DNA of 64,000 nucleotides from Caulobacteraceae bacterium (GTDB lineage: Bacteria > Pseudomonadota > Alphaproteobacteria > Caulobacterales > Caulobacteraceae): contig CANJLQ010000005.1 of the NCBI GenBank assembly GCA_947475735.1, positions 124,001-188,000 on the forward strand, given 5' to 3'. The position numbers were made by a program, and so were the translations under genes. Numbering within the stretch: position 1 is the first letter of the stretch; each line of letters starts with the position of its first letter. Shown piece after piece: positions 16,981 to 25,508 of this stretch. The notes beneath the pieces were generated by a model. That model was given only the letters and a program-made list of their open reading frames with translations. It was not told where the DNA came from and did not search any database.

Positions 16981-19758
16981 ATGAGCCATCGCACCACCAC
17001 GCGCGCACGCCTGCTGTCGGGAGGTGCCGTCGGCGTCCTCGCCGCCCTGGCCTTCGCCGGTTCCGCCTATGCCCAGACCGCACCCCAGGAGGCCGACGAG
17101 GTCGACGAGATCATCGTCACCGGCATCCGTGCCTCGATCCAGAACTCCATCGCCGCCAAGGCACGGAGCAGCTCGATCGTCGAGGTCATCACCGCCGAGG
17201 ACATCGGCAAGCTGCCCGATGTGTCGATCGCCGAATCGTTGGCGCGTCTGCCGGGCCTGACGGTCCAGCGGCTGGACGGTCGCGGTCAGCTGATCTCGAT
17301 CCGGGGCCTGGGTCCCGACTTCACCACCGCCCTGCTGAACGGCCGCGAGCAGGTCACCACCGGTGACAACCGCGGTGTCGAGTTCGACCAGTATCCGTCG
17401 GAACTGCTGGGTGGCGTGACCATCTACAAGACGCCGGACGCCCAGCTGATTGGCCAGGGCCTGGCCGGCACCGTCGATCTGCAGACCATTCGTCCCTTGG
17501 CTTTCGGTCAGCGCGCCATCGCCGCGAACGTCCGCTATGAGCAGAACGACATCGGTGCGCTGAACTCCGGCACCACCGACAACGGCGTCCGCTACAGCGT
17601 CTCCTACATCGACCAGTTCGCCGACGACACGATCGGCATCGCCCTAGGCTATGCCCACATCGAGAGCCCGTACCAGTCCGAGCGGTACAACAGTTGGGGT
17701 TATCCCACCGATGCGGGTGGCAACTTCTTGCTCGGCGGGGTGAAGCCCTACGTCATGTCGTCCGAACTGGAGCGGGATGGCTTCATGGGAACGGTGGAGT
17801 TCCGGCCCAACGACCGTTTCCACTCGACCATCGACGCCTTCTACTCCGAGTTCCAGAACACCCAGATCCTGCGCGGCATCGAGTTCCCGCTGGCCTGGGG
17901 CGGATCGTCGGGAGCTTGCGGCACGCCGCAGGTCCAGACGCCGACTTGCCGGCCGGGTCCGGTGCTTCGGCCGGGCAGCACGATCCAGGACGGCTTCGTC
18001 ACTGCTGGCACGTTCGACAATGTAAAGGGCGTGATCCGAAACGATGTGAACACGCGGGAGAGTGAGATCACCTCTGTGGGCTGGAACACCGTGTTCGACG
18101 CCTCCGAGAGCTGGTCGTTCATGGCCGATCTCAGCCTGTCACGGGTCGAGCGATCGGACGTGGTGCTGGAGACCTATGCCGGCACCGGTCGCGACATCGC
18201 AGGCGCGCTCGACAGCCTCGGCTTCACCCTCGACGAGGACAATGTCGCGGTCTTCACCAGCCGTCTGAACTATGCCGATCCCAACCTGATCCGCCTGACC
18301 AGCCCGCAGGGCTGGGGCGGCGACATCATTCCGGGCGGTCAGGACGGCTATCTGAATACCCCCTCGATCGAGGACGAGATTCGGGCGTATCGCTTCGAGG
18401 CGCGCCATACCTTCGCCGATGGCGGGCCCTTCTCCGACGTCAAGATCGGCGTGAACTTCACCGAGCGCGAGAAGACCTTCGTCAACGACCAGTTCTTCCT
18501 GGGCGTCCCGGGTGGAGCCTCCGCCGTGGTGCCGACCGCCTTCCTGCTTGAGCCGACCCAGCTGACCTACCTCGGCCTCGGCGGCGTCCTGAGCTACGAC
18601 GCGCTCGGTCTGGTGAATTCCGGTTTCTACAACCAGGTCAGAAACCCCAACGCCGATGTCCTGTCCGGGAACTGGGAAGTCACCGAGAACGTCGACACCG
18701 CCTACATTCAGCTGGGCATCGACACCGTGGTGGGCAACTCCTCCGTTCGCGGCAACGTCGGCATCCAGTACGTGAACACCGACCAGAGCTCGGACGGCTT
18801 TGCGGCCTCGGGCTCGGGGGCCGCCACGCGCTCGCTCGCGGTTTCCGGCGGGGCCGAGTATCAGGAGATCCTGCCGGCCGCCAACCTGATCATCGAGCTG
18901 GCTCCGGACAATTACCTGCGGCTTGCCGCGGCCCGGACCTTGGCCCGTTCGCGCATGGACGACATGCGGGCGTCGCGGAATTTCAACTTCGATGTTTCGC
19001 GCAACAACGCGACGGCCCGGCCGGATCAGAACTCGCCCTGGAGCGGCGGCGGCGGCAATCCCGAGCTGCGCCCGACCTTGGCCAATGTGTACGACGCCTC
19101 GTGGGAACGCTACTTCGCCAACCGCGGCGGCTATGTGTCACTGGCCTTGTTCTACAAGGACCTTGAGACCTTCGTCTTCAACCGCAGCCAGATCTTCGAC
19201 TTCACCGGCTATCCGACCGGCGGCGTTGTGCCCGTGATCAACCAGGGCGTCGTCACGGCCCCGGACAACGGCGATGGCGGTTACATCCACGGCTACGAAT
19301 TCGCCCTGTCGACACCGTTCGAGATTTTCCATCCTGCGCTGGAAGGTTTTGGCGCCCAGTTCTCGTTCTCCCAGACCCAGAGCGAGATCAAGCCGGACGG
19401 GGCCAATGCCACGGCTCTGCCGGGCCTGTCCGAAACCGTCGCCAACCTGACCGTCTACTATGAGAACGATGGCTGGCAGCTGCGGGCGTCGAACCGCTAT
19501 CGGTCCGACTTCCTGGGCGAGGTCGCCGGCTTCGGCAACGGCCGGACCCTGCGCTCGGTCGCGGCGGAGAACATCGTCGATGCCCAGATCGGCTATGAGT
19601 TCCAGTCGGGAATCCTGGAAGGGGCCTCGGTCCTGTTCCAGGTCAACAACCTGACCGACGAGCCGTTCTCGACCTTCAACAACGGCGATGAGCGCCAGGT
19701 CATCGACTACCAGACCTATGGCCGCACGTTCCTGATCGGCGTGAACTATCGCTACTGA
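16981..19758 (+). CDS. TonB-dependent outer-membrane receptor for maltodextrins (MalA-like)
   Basis: 925 residues. A signal peptide ends GSAYAQ, followed by a TonB-box-like stretch DEIIVTGIRAS. The plug domain (about residues 60-170) includes EDIGKLPDVSIAESLARLPG and ISIRGLGPDFT, and a 22-strand barrel ends GVNYRY with a terminal aromatic. The IIVTGIRASIQ start is typical of the carbohydrate-type receptors abundant in Caulobacterales and Xanthomonas. Divergence from the amylase and a shared operator pair make alpha-glucan oligosaccharides the likely cargo. Energy comes from TonB/ExbBD encoded elsewhere. The GAGGGAGGA-like ribosome-binding site supports this ATG. Confidence 0.92.
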   Translation: MSHRTTTRARLLSGGAVGVLAALAFAGSAYAQTAPQEADEVDEIIVTGIRASIQNSIAAKARSSSIVEVITAEDIGKLPDVSIAESLARLPGLTVQRLDGRGQLISIRGLGPDFTTALLNGREQVTTGDNRGVEFDQYPSELLGGVTIYKTPDAQLIGQGLAGTVDLQTIRPLAFGQRAIAANVRYEQNDIGALNSGTTDNGVRYSVSYIDQFADDTIGIALGYAHIESPYQSERYNSWGYPTDAGGNFLLGGVKPYVMSSELERDGFMGTVEFRPNDRFHSTIDAFYSEFQNTQILRGIEFPLAWGGSSGACGTPQVQTPTCRPGPVLRPGSTIQDGFVTAGTFDNVKGVIRNDVNTRESEITSVGWNTVFDASESWSFMADLSLSRVERSDVVLETYAGTGRDIAGALDSLGFTLDEDNVAVFTSRLNYADPNLIRLTSPQGWGGDIIPGGQDGYLNTPSIEDEIRAYRFEARHTFADGGPFSDVKIGVNFTEREKTFVNDQFFLGVPGGASAVVPTAFLLEPTQLTYLGLGGVLSYDALGLVNSGFYNQVRNPNADVLSGNWEVTENVDTAYIQLGIDTVVGNSSVRGNVGIQYVNTDQSSDGFAASGSGAATRSLAVSGGAEYQEILPAANLIIELAPDNYLRLAAARTLARSRMDDMRASRNFNFDVSRNNATARPDQNSPWSGGGGNPELRPTLANVYDASWERYFANRGGYVSLALFYKDLETFVFNRSQIFDFTGYPTGGVVPVINQGVVTAPDNGDGGYIHGYEFALSTPFEIFHPALEGFGAQFSFSQTQSEIKPDGANATALPGLSETVANLTVYYENDGWQLRASNRYRSDFLGEVAGFGNGRTLRSVAAENIVDAQIGYEFQSGILEGASVLFQVNNLTDEPFSTFNNGDERQVIDYQTYGRTFLIGVNYRY

Positions 19759-19817
19759 CGACGCGGATTGGCCGGTTCTTCCCCCCGAGGACCGGTCGCC
19801 TCCTCCTGAGGCGAACT

Positions 19818-19853
19818 GGCCGCGCGGAGCGATCCGCGCGGCCGCTTTTCTTT
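19818..19853 (+). terminator. rho-independent terminator after TonB receptor
   Basis: An 11-base perfect stem (GGCCGCGCGGA with TCCGCGCGGCC) and a 4-base loop GCGA are followed by GCTTTTCTTT, 60 bases after the receptor stop. This is the clearest intrinsic terminator of the window. Confidence 0.85.
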
Positions 19854-19926
19854 CCGCCACCCGACTTTTCCCCCGTGCCTGGACCGATCCGGCTGGACGG
19901 CACGACCGATCCGGGCGAGCAATCGC

Positions 19927-19944
19927 CCCGTAAACGCTTACGGG
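19927..19944. promoter_or_regulatory. LacI-type palindromic operator upstream of MFS permease
   Basis: CCCGTAA-ACGC-TTACGGG is a perfect inverted repeat with 7-base arms and a CG-containing centre, ending 33 bases before the permease ATG. The core GTAA-NCGN-TTAC recurs before the GH3 gene and fits the generic LacI/GalR-family operator shape. Confidence 0.7.
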
Positions 19945-19977
19945 CGGTCGACGCCCGACGAGGAAAGAGGCCACGCC

Positions 19978-21273
19978 ATGACCACCTCCGCTGACGCAGC
20001 TCCGGCCAAGGGCACCGGCCTGGCCTTCGCCTATGTCACAACCCTGTTCTTCGCCTGGGGCTTCGTGACGTCGCTGATCGGTCCTCTGATCGCGGCGGTG
20101 CGACGGGTGTTCGAGCTCAGCTACGCCGAGGCGACGCTGACGACCTTCGCCTGGTTCATCGCCTATGGTATCGCCTCGATCCCGGCCGCCGCGCTTCTGG
20201 CGCGGCTGGGCTACAGCCGTGCGATCATCGTGGCTCTGATCACCATGGTGGCGGGCTGTCTGATCGTGCCCATCGCGACGATCGTGGACTGGTATCCGGG
20301 CGTGCTGATCGCCCTGTTCGTGATCGCGTCGGGCGTGACCCTGCTGCAAGTCGGGGCCAATCCGCTCGTCGCGGCGCTCGGTCCGCAGAAGAGCTCGCAC
20401 GCGCGACTGAACTTCTCGCAGTTCTTCAACTCTCTGGGCACCACCCTGGGACCGCTGCTGGCCGCGCCGATCCTGTTGACCGGCGGGGTGTTCGCGGCCG
20501 ACGCGGTGATCACCGACCCGGCGACGCGGGCCGAATCCCTGCGCAGCATCGACATCGCCTTCCTCGCGGTCGGCCTGTTCTTCGCGGTCGTCGCGGGCTT
20601 CATCTTCTCGGCGCGCAAGACCATCAACGCCGCCGCCCCGGTTCCGACCGCTGAGGACCGGATGTCGCCGCTGGTGGCGCTGAAGTCGCCCTGGGCGGTG
20701 TTCGGGGCCCTGGCCATCTTCTTCTACGTCGGGTCGGAAGTGACGATCGGCGACCTCCTGACCAACTTCCTGCACAGCCCCGAGATCCTGGACATCCCGC
20801 TGGCCACCGCCGGCAGCATGGTCGCCTGGTACTGGGGCGGGGCCATGGTCGGGCGACTGGTCGGCGGCCTGCTGATGCTGACCAAGATCCCCGCCAGCCG
20901 CATCCTGATCGTCAACACCCTGGTCGCGGCGACCCTTTGCGCGGTGGTCACCCAGACCTCGGGCACCACGGCCGCCTATGCCGCCATCGCCATCGGCTTC
21001 TTCAACTCCATCATGTTCCCGACCATCTTCACCCTGACGCTGGAGCGGTCGACCGCGCCGATCCCGGCGACCTCGGGCCTTCTGGTGTTCGGCATCATCG
21101 GGGGCGCGGTGCTGCCTCTGATCGGCGGGATCATCGGGGACAACGCCGCCACGCTGAACCCGGTCTTCTATGTGCCGCTGGTGGGCTATGCGATCCTGGT
21201 CGCCTTCGCCATCTTCGCCTCGCGCGCCCGGACCCACGCCATCGTCGCGGCCGGGGGCCCCGGCGGACACTGA
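19978..21273 (+). CDS. FucP/GluP-type MFS sugar:H+ symporter
   Basis: 431 residues with about twelve membrane helices. The N-terminal FAYVTTLFFAWGFVTSLIGPL and the segment QVGANPLVAALGPQKSSHARLN are typical of the L-fucose/glucose/galactose permease family. It probably imports the monosaccharide released by the GH3 enzyme encoded just downstream in the same direction; glucose is the simplest guess. The gap to the GH3 gene (105 bases) holds a second copy of the operator found upstream of this gene, so both are likely under one repressor. Confidence 0.88.
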   Translation: MTTSADAAPAKGTGLAFAYVTTLFFAWGFVTSLIGPLIAAVRRVFELSYAEATLTTFAWFIAYGIASIPAAALLARLGYSRAIIVALITMVAGCLIVPIATIVDWYPGVLIALFVIASGVTLLQVGANPLVAALGPQKSSHARLNFSQFFNSLGTTLGPLLAAPILLTGGVFAADAVITDPATRAESLRSIDIAFLAVGLFFAVVAGFIFSARKTINAAAPVPTAEDRMSPLVALKSPWAVFGALAIFFYVGSEVTIGDLLTNFLHSPEILDIPLATAGSMVAWYWGGAMVGRLVGGLLMLTKIPASRILIVNTLVAATLCAVVTQTSGTTAAYAAIAIGFFNSIMFPTIFTLTLERSTAPIPATSGLLVFGIIGGAVLPLIGGIIGDNAATLNPVFYVPLVGYAILVAFAIFASRARTHAIVAAGGPGGH

Positions 21274-21338
21274 CCTGCGCGGACACTGATCTGTCATCGG
21301 ACGGCATCATCCGCGGGCTGACAGGAGGGCCGAGGCGC

Positions 21339-21352
21339 TGTAAGCGGTTACA
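21339..21352. promoter_or_regulatory. LacI-type palindromic operator upstream of GH3 gene
   Basis: TGTAA-GCGG-TTACA, a palindrome with 5-base arms, ends 26 bases before the GTG start of the GH3 gene. It shares the GTAA-NCGN-TTAC core with the site at 19927-19944. Confidence 0.68.
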
Positions 21353-21378
21353 CGCCCAATCCGGAGGTCCGCGTATTC

Positions 21379-23664
21379 GTGTCCAGCATCACATCCCGTC
21401 GCAGCGTCCTGATGGGCGCGGGGGCCTTGGGCGCTAGCATGATCCTGGCCGCCCCCCCGACCGCTGCGCGCCAGGCTGCGCACGCCGCCCGGATCGACGA
21501 CCTGATCGCGCGCATGACGATTCAGGAGAAAGCGGGTCAGCTGAACCTGCTGGGCGACCCGTTCCGGTTCCGGCCCCAGAACGTCAATCCGCTGGACGGC
21601 CAGGGCGACCCCGCACGGGTCACCGAGATGATCCGCGACGGCCTGGTCGGCAATCTGTTCAATGGCGTCGGGGCCGCGGCGGGGCGGCGCATCCAGACCA
21701 TCGCCGTCGAGGAAAGCCGGCTGGGCATCCCCCTGCTGTTCGCCGCCGACATCATCCACGGGCTGAAGACCGTCTTCCCCGTGCCCCTGGCCGAGGCCGC
21801 GGCCTTCGATCCGGACCTGGCGCGCCGAACCGCGCGGGCGGCGGCGCTGGAGGGCGCGGCCTCCGGCATCCACCAGACCTACGCCCCGATGGTCGATGTG
21901 GCGCGCGACCAGCGCTGGGGCCGGGTCGTCGAGGGCGCGGGCGAGGATGTCTGGCTGAACGAGGTGCTCGCCGCCGCGCGCGTGCGCGGGTTCCAGGGCG
22001 AGCGGGGCCTCGCCGACCGCGACGCGCTTCTGGCCACGCCCAAGCATTTCGCTGCCTATTCGGCGGCGATCGGAGGCATGGAGTACAACACGACCGAGAT
22101 GTCGGACCCGACGTTGCGGGGTGTCTATCTTCCGCCGTTCCAGGCCGCATTCGCGGCCGGTGCCCTGTCGGTCATGAGCGGTTTCAACGACCTGAACGGC
22201 GTGCCGGTCACTGGCAACCCCTATTTGCTGACTCAGATCCTGAGGGACGAGTGGGGATTCGCCGGATTCGTTGTGTCCGACTACACCGCCGACAACGAGT
22301 TGATCGCTCACGGCTTCGCGGCCGACCGGCGCGACGCCGCGCGCATCGCCTTGATGGCCGGCATCGACATGTCGATGGTCTCGGGCCTGTTTCTGGAACA
22401 CATCCCCGGCCTGGTCGAGGCGGGCAAAGTGCCCATGGCACGCGTGGACCAGGCCGTGCGGCGCGTGTTGATGACCAAGGCGGCGCTGGGTCTGTTCGAC
22501 GATCCTTATCGCGGCTGCGATCCGGAGCGGGAGCGTCTGGTCGTCGGATCGCGCGAGCACCGCGACCTGGCGCGCGAGGCCGGGGTCAAGTCCATCGTGC
22601 TGCTGAAAAACGAGGGCGGCATCCTGCCGTTGAAGGCCTCGGGGCAGCGCATCGCTCTGATCGGCCCCTTCGCCGACGACGTCGACAATGTCTTCGGCCC
22701 CTGGACCATCTGGGGCGACGAAGGCCGACGTATCTCGCTGGAGGCCGGTTTCCGCGAGGCCATGACCAATCCGTCCCTGCTCACGGTGGCCAGGGGCTCG
22801 GACGTCGAGGCCGCCATCACCGGCGGCATCGAGACGGCCGTGGCGGCGGCTCGGGCGGCCGACGTCGTGGTGCTGGCCCTGGGCGAAAGCAGCCGCATGT
22901 CGGGCGAGGCCCAGTCCCGGACCGAGATCGACATCCCTGAGCCTCAGCGCGCTTTGGCCGAGGCCGTCGCGGCCTTGGGCAAGCCGGTGGTCGTCCTTCT
23001 GCGCAACGGCCGGGCGTTGGAGCTGTCGGGCGCGGTCAAGGACGCGCCGGCCATCCTGGTCACCTGGTTCCTGGGTGGAGAGATGGGACACGCGGTGGCC
23101 GACGTCGTGTTCGGCAAGGCCTCGCCGTCCGGCCGGCTGCCGGTCAGCTTCCCCCACCGCTCAGGCCAGCAGCCCTTCAGCTATGATCACAAGACCACGG
23201 GCCGCCCCGCCGACAACAGCCTGGCCACCCAGGAGTATGTGGCCCGCTATCGCGAGACGACCAACACCGCCCTCTATCCGTTCGGTCATGGCCTGACCTA
23301 TGGGTCGGTCCGGTATGGCGCGGTGACGCCGGCCGAGCCGATCCTGGCCTGGGACGGTGAGGTCGAACTGTCCGTCGCGGTCACCAATGCCGGGGACCGC
23401 GCGGTCGAGGAGACGGTGCAGCTGTACATCCACGACCGGGTCGCCAGCCTGACCCAGCCGGGTCGACGCCTGCGCGACATCGCCAAGGTCACGCTGGGCC
23501 CGGGCGAGACCCGCACGGTGGCCTTCACCCTGCGTCGGTCCCAGCTGGAGTTCATCGGCACCGACAGCCGGCCGACGGTCGAGCCCGGCGCGTTCGACGT
23601 CTGGCTGACATCCTCGGCCCAGGCCGGCACGCCCGCACGGCTGATGCTTTCCGGCCCCGCTTGA
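21379..23664 (+). CDS. Tat-exported GH3 beta-glucosidase (BglX-like)
   Basis: 761 residues from a GTG start; GGAGG 11 bases upstream supports it. The N-terminus TSRRSVLMGAGALGASMILA is a good twin-arginine signal, so the enzyme acts in the periplasm as a folded protein. The GH3 barrel carries the nucleophile Asp in FVVSDYTAD (about residue 300) and the KHF element ATPKHFAAYSA. The alpha/beta sandwich and a fibronectin-III-like C-terminal domain follow. It likely removes terminal beta-glucosyl (or beta-xylosyl) residues from oligosaccharides. It is paired with the permease upstream through shared operators. Confidence 0.92.
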   Translation: MSSITSRRSVLMGAGALGASMILAAPPTAARQAAHAARIDDLIARMTIQEKAGQLNLLGDPFRFRPQNVNPLDGQGDPARVTEMIRDGLVGNLFNGVGAAAGRRIQTIAVEESRLGIPLLFAADIIHGLKTVFPVPLAEAAAFDPDLARRTARAAALEGAASGIHQTYAPMVDVARDQRWGRVVEGAGEDVWLNEVLAAARVRGFQGERGLADRDALLATPKHFAAYSAAIGGMEYNTTEMSDPTLRGVYLPPFQAAFAAGALSVMSGFNDLNGVPVTGNPYLLTQILRDEWGFAGFVVSDYTADNELIAHGFAADRRDAARIALMAGIDMSMVSGLFLEHIPGLVEAGKVPMARVDQAVRRVLMTKAALGLFDDPYRGCDPERERLVVGSREHRDLAREAGVKSIVLLKNEGGILPLKASGQRIALIGPFADDVDNVFGPWTIWGDEGRRISLEAGFREAMTNPSLLTVARGSDVEAAITGGIETAVAAARAADVVVLALGESSRMSGEAQSRTEIDIPEPQRALAEAVAALGKPVVVLLRNGRALELSGAVKDAPAILVTWFLGGEMGHAVADVVFGKASPSGRLPVSFPHRSGQQPFSYDHKTTGRPADNSLATQEYVARYRETTNTALYPFGHGLTYGSVRYGAVTPAEPILAWDGEVELSVAVTNAGDRAVEETVQLYIHDRVASLTQPGRRLRDIAKVTLGPGETRTVAFTLRRSQLEFIGTDSRPTVEPGAFDVWLTSSAQAGTPARLMLSGPA

Positions 23665-23695
23665 ACGCGGACCGGCAAAGGGCGAATACGGAGCG

Positions 23696-24505
23696 ATGTT
23701 CACCCGGCTCTTCAAGAAGACCAAGGCCAGGCCGCCCGCGCGATCACCGGACGATTGCGTCGTCTGGGCCGTTGGCGACATCCACGGTCGCTCGGATTTG
23801 TCCGGCCCACTGATCGCGGCGATCCGCGCCGACCTGATGAACAGCCCGGTCTCGCGCAAGGTCATCGTCTTCCTGGGCGACCATGTTGATCGGGGTCCGG
23901 ATTCGCGCGGCGTGCTGGATCAGATCGTCGCGGTCATCGCCGACCCGGCGCTGGAGGTTCACACCCTGCGCGGCAACCACGAAGAGCGGATGGAGGCCTT
24001 CCTCGACCAGCCGGACCTCGGACCCGGCTGGTGCGACTATGGCGGGCGCGAGGCCCTCATGAGTTACGGTGTCGTGCCTCCGGTCATGAAGGGCGACGCC
24101 GAAGGCTGGGCCGCGGCCTCGACCGCGTTGCGAGACGCCCTGCCGGACAGCCACGTCCGCCTGTTGAAGAATCAGGCGTCCAGCGTCGCGATCGGAGACT
24201 ATTTCTTCGCCCACGCCGGCGCGCGGCCAGGCGTGGCGCTGGAGGACCAGTCCCCGGACGACCTGATGTGGATTCGCCAGCCGTTCCTGGAAAGCACCGC
24301 CGTGTTCGACAAGGTGGTCGTGCACGGCCACACGCCGACCGATACCGTGGAATCCGACGCGCGTCGGATTGGCGTCGATACCGGGGCCTACGGCACCAAC
24401 ATCCTGTCCGCCGTGCGTCTGGAGGGCGAAACCCGCGCCGTGCTTCAGGCGACGGGGCGGGGGGCTTCGGTGCGGGTCTCGGCCCTCGCGCCGCTCGCGA
24501 CCTGA
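23696..24505 (+). CDS. calcineurin-like metallophosphoesterase (bacterial Ser/Thr phosphatase type)
   Basis: 269 residues with the full PPP-type metal motif set: GDIHGR (about 27), GDHVDRGPDSRG (about 65), RGNHEERM (about 92) and a late HGHTPTD. This arrangement is found in bacterial PrpA/PrpB-like phosphatases and in Ap4A hydrolases; which applies cannot be decided. No signal peptide. It follows the GH3 gene by 31 bases on the same strand and could be read through from it. Its last 61 bases overlap, antiparallel, the 3' end of the WecG-type gene. Confidence 0.85.
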   Translation: MFTRLFKKTKARPPARSPDDCVVWAVGDIHGRSDLSGPLIAAIRADLMNSPVSRKVIVFLGDHVDRGPDSRGVLDQIVAVIADPALEVHTLRGNHEERMEAFLDQPDLGPGWCDYGGREALMSYGVVPPVMKGDAEGWAAASTALRDALPDSHVRLLKNQASSVAIGDYFFAHAGARPGVALEDQSPDDLMWIRQPFLESTAVFDKVVVHGHTPTDTVESDARRIGVDTGAYGTNILSAVRLEGETRAVLQATGRGASVRVSALAPLAT

Positions 24506-25368
24506 CGCCGCGCTCGACGCGACCGAGCGGCCCCGATCAGGTCGCTGGCGATCAGGCCGGACAGGCTCCAGGGCTCGATCAGATAGCGACGAGCCAGGCG
24601 TCTGGGATCGTTGACCAGGCGGAACGCCCATTCCAGCCCGAACCGTCCCATCCAGCGCGGCGCGGCCTTCTGGGCCCCGGCCTCGTAGTCGAAGGCGGCG
24701 CCGACCGAGAAGATCACGCAGTCGGGCAGGGCCTCAAGAGTGTTCAGAATCCACAGCTCCTGGCGCGGCATGCCCATGCCGACGAACAGTATGTGCGGCG
24801 AGAACGCCCGCACCTGCTCGACGACCGCCGCACTGTCCGCCGAACCCGGCGTCGCATCGAAATAGCCGTCGCGGACGCGAATATCGGCCTTGGGATGGGC
24901 GTGGATCAGCCGATCGCGTGCCCGCTCGACCACGCCGGGCGCACCGCCGACATACATGACGCGCCAGCCGTTCCGGTTGACCAGGCTCCAGAAATGGTCG
25001 CGCCAGTCCAGATAGGTGCAGCGATGGAACGCCCGTCCTTGAAGCCCCAGAAGCTTCGCGAAGTGGATCAGGGGCGTGGAATCGACCTCGACCAGATCGG
25101 CCCGGTCGAAGAAGCCCTGCAGCTCCGGATGCTTCTGCAGCAGTGCCAGCGAGTTGAGGTTGTGATTGGCGACCACGGCCTTGCGGCCCTCGGCGACCCA
25201 GGTCTCGACGTGATGCAGGACTTCTTCCGGCCGAACCAGGTCGACCGTCTGACCCAGCAGCCGGACCCGCTCGCGCTGGCGCCGCGCTTTCCTGAACGGC
25301 ACTCGTGTCCCCGTGCGACGATCGTCGGCGGGGTCGGCGCGGGTAAGGGCGGGGGAGGCGTCGGCCAT
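24445..25368 (-). CDS. WecG/TagA/CpsF-family glycosyltransferase
   Basis: 307 residues. The conserved core runs from RVRLLGQTVDLV (about 34) to GAAFDYEAGAQKAAPRWM (about 234), including VANHNLNSL, a catalytic aspartate region ADLVEVDSTPL and FVGMGMPRQELW, all typical of GT26. Such enzymes add a sugar (for example ManNAc or ManNAcA) to undecaprenyl-linked intermediates at the cytoplasmic membrane. In Caulobacter, homologues act in exopolysaccharide and holdfast synthesis. It is divergent from UDP-glucose dehydrogenase. The C-terminal tail of about 25 residues is Arg/Ala-rich and overlaps the phosphoesterase gene on the other strand. Confidence 0.88.
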   Translation of the reverse strand: MADASPALTRADPADDRRTGTRVPFRKARRQRERVRLLGQTVDLVRPEEVLHHVETWVAEGRKAVVANHNLNSLALLQKHPELQGFFDRADLVEVDSTPLIHFAKLLGLQGRAFHRCTYLDWRDHFWSLVNRNGWRVMYVGGAPGVVERARDRLIHAHPKADIRVRDGYFDATPGSADSAAVVEQVRAFSPHILFVGMGMPRQELWILNTLEALPDCVIFSVGAAFDYEAGAQKAAPRWMGRFGLEWAFRLVNDPRRLARRYLIEPWSLSGLIASDLIGAARSRRARRQVASGARAETRTEAPRPVA

Positions 25369-25508
25369 GACGGTACACTGCGCCGGCCGCTCTCAAGGTC
25401 TGGTAATCGAACAGACTTAACGCGCGACGTTCGTCGTCATTTGGTGGGTTGCGAAGCCGCGCGGCTGGGCTATGGCTCCGCGGGCTGGCGAAACGGAAGG
25501 GGCACCGC

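Noticed and set aside
19138..21297. 719-codon minus-strand frame under the TonB receptor and permease
   Set aside because: Low-complexity Arg/Gly/Asp-rich translation, no start signal, and it spans the terminator and operator regions of well-supported genes.
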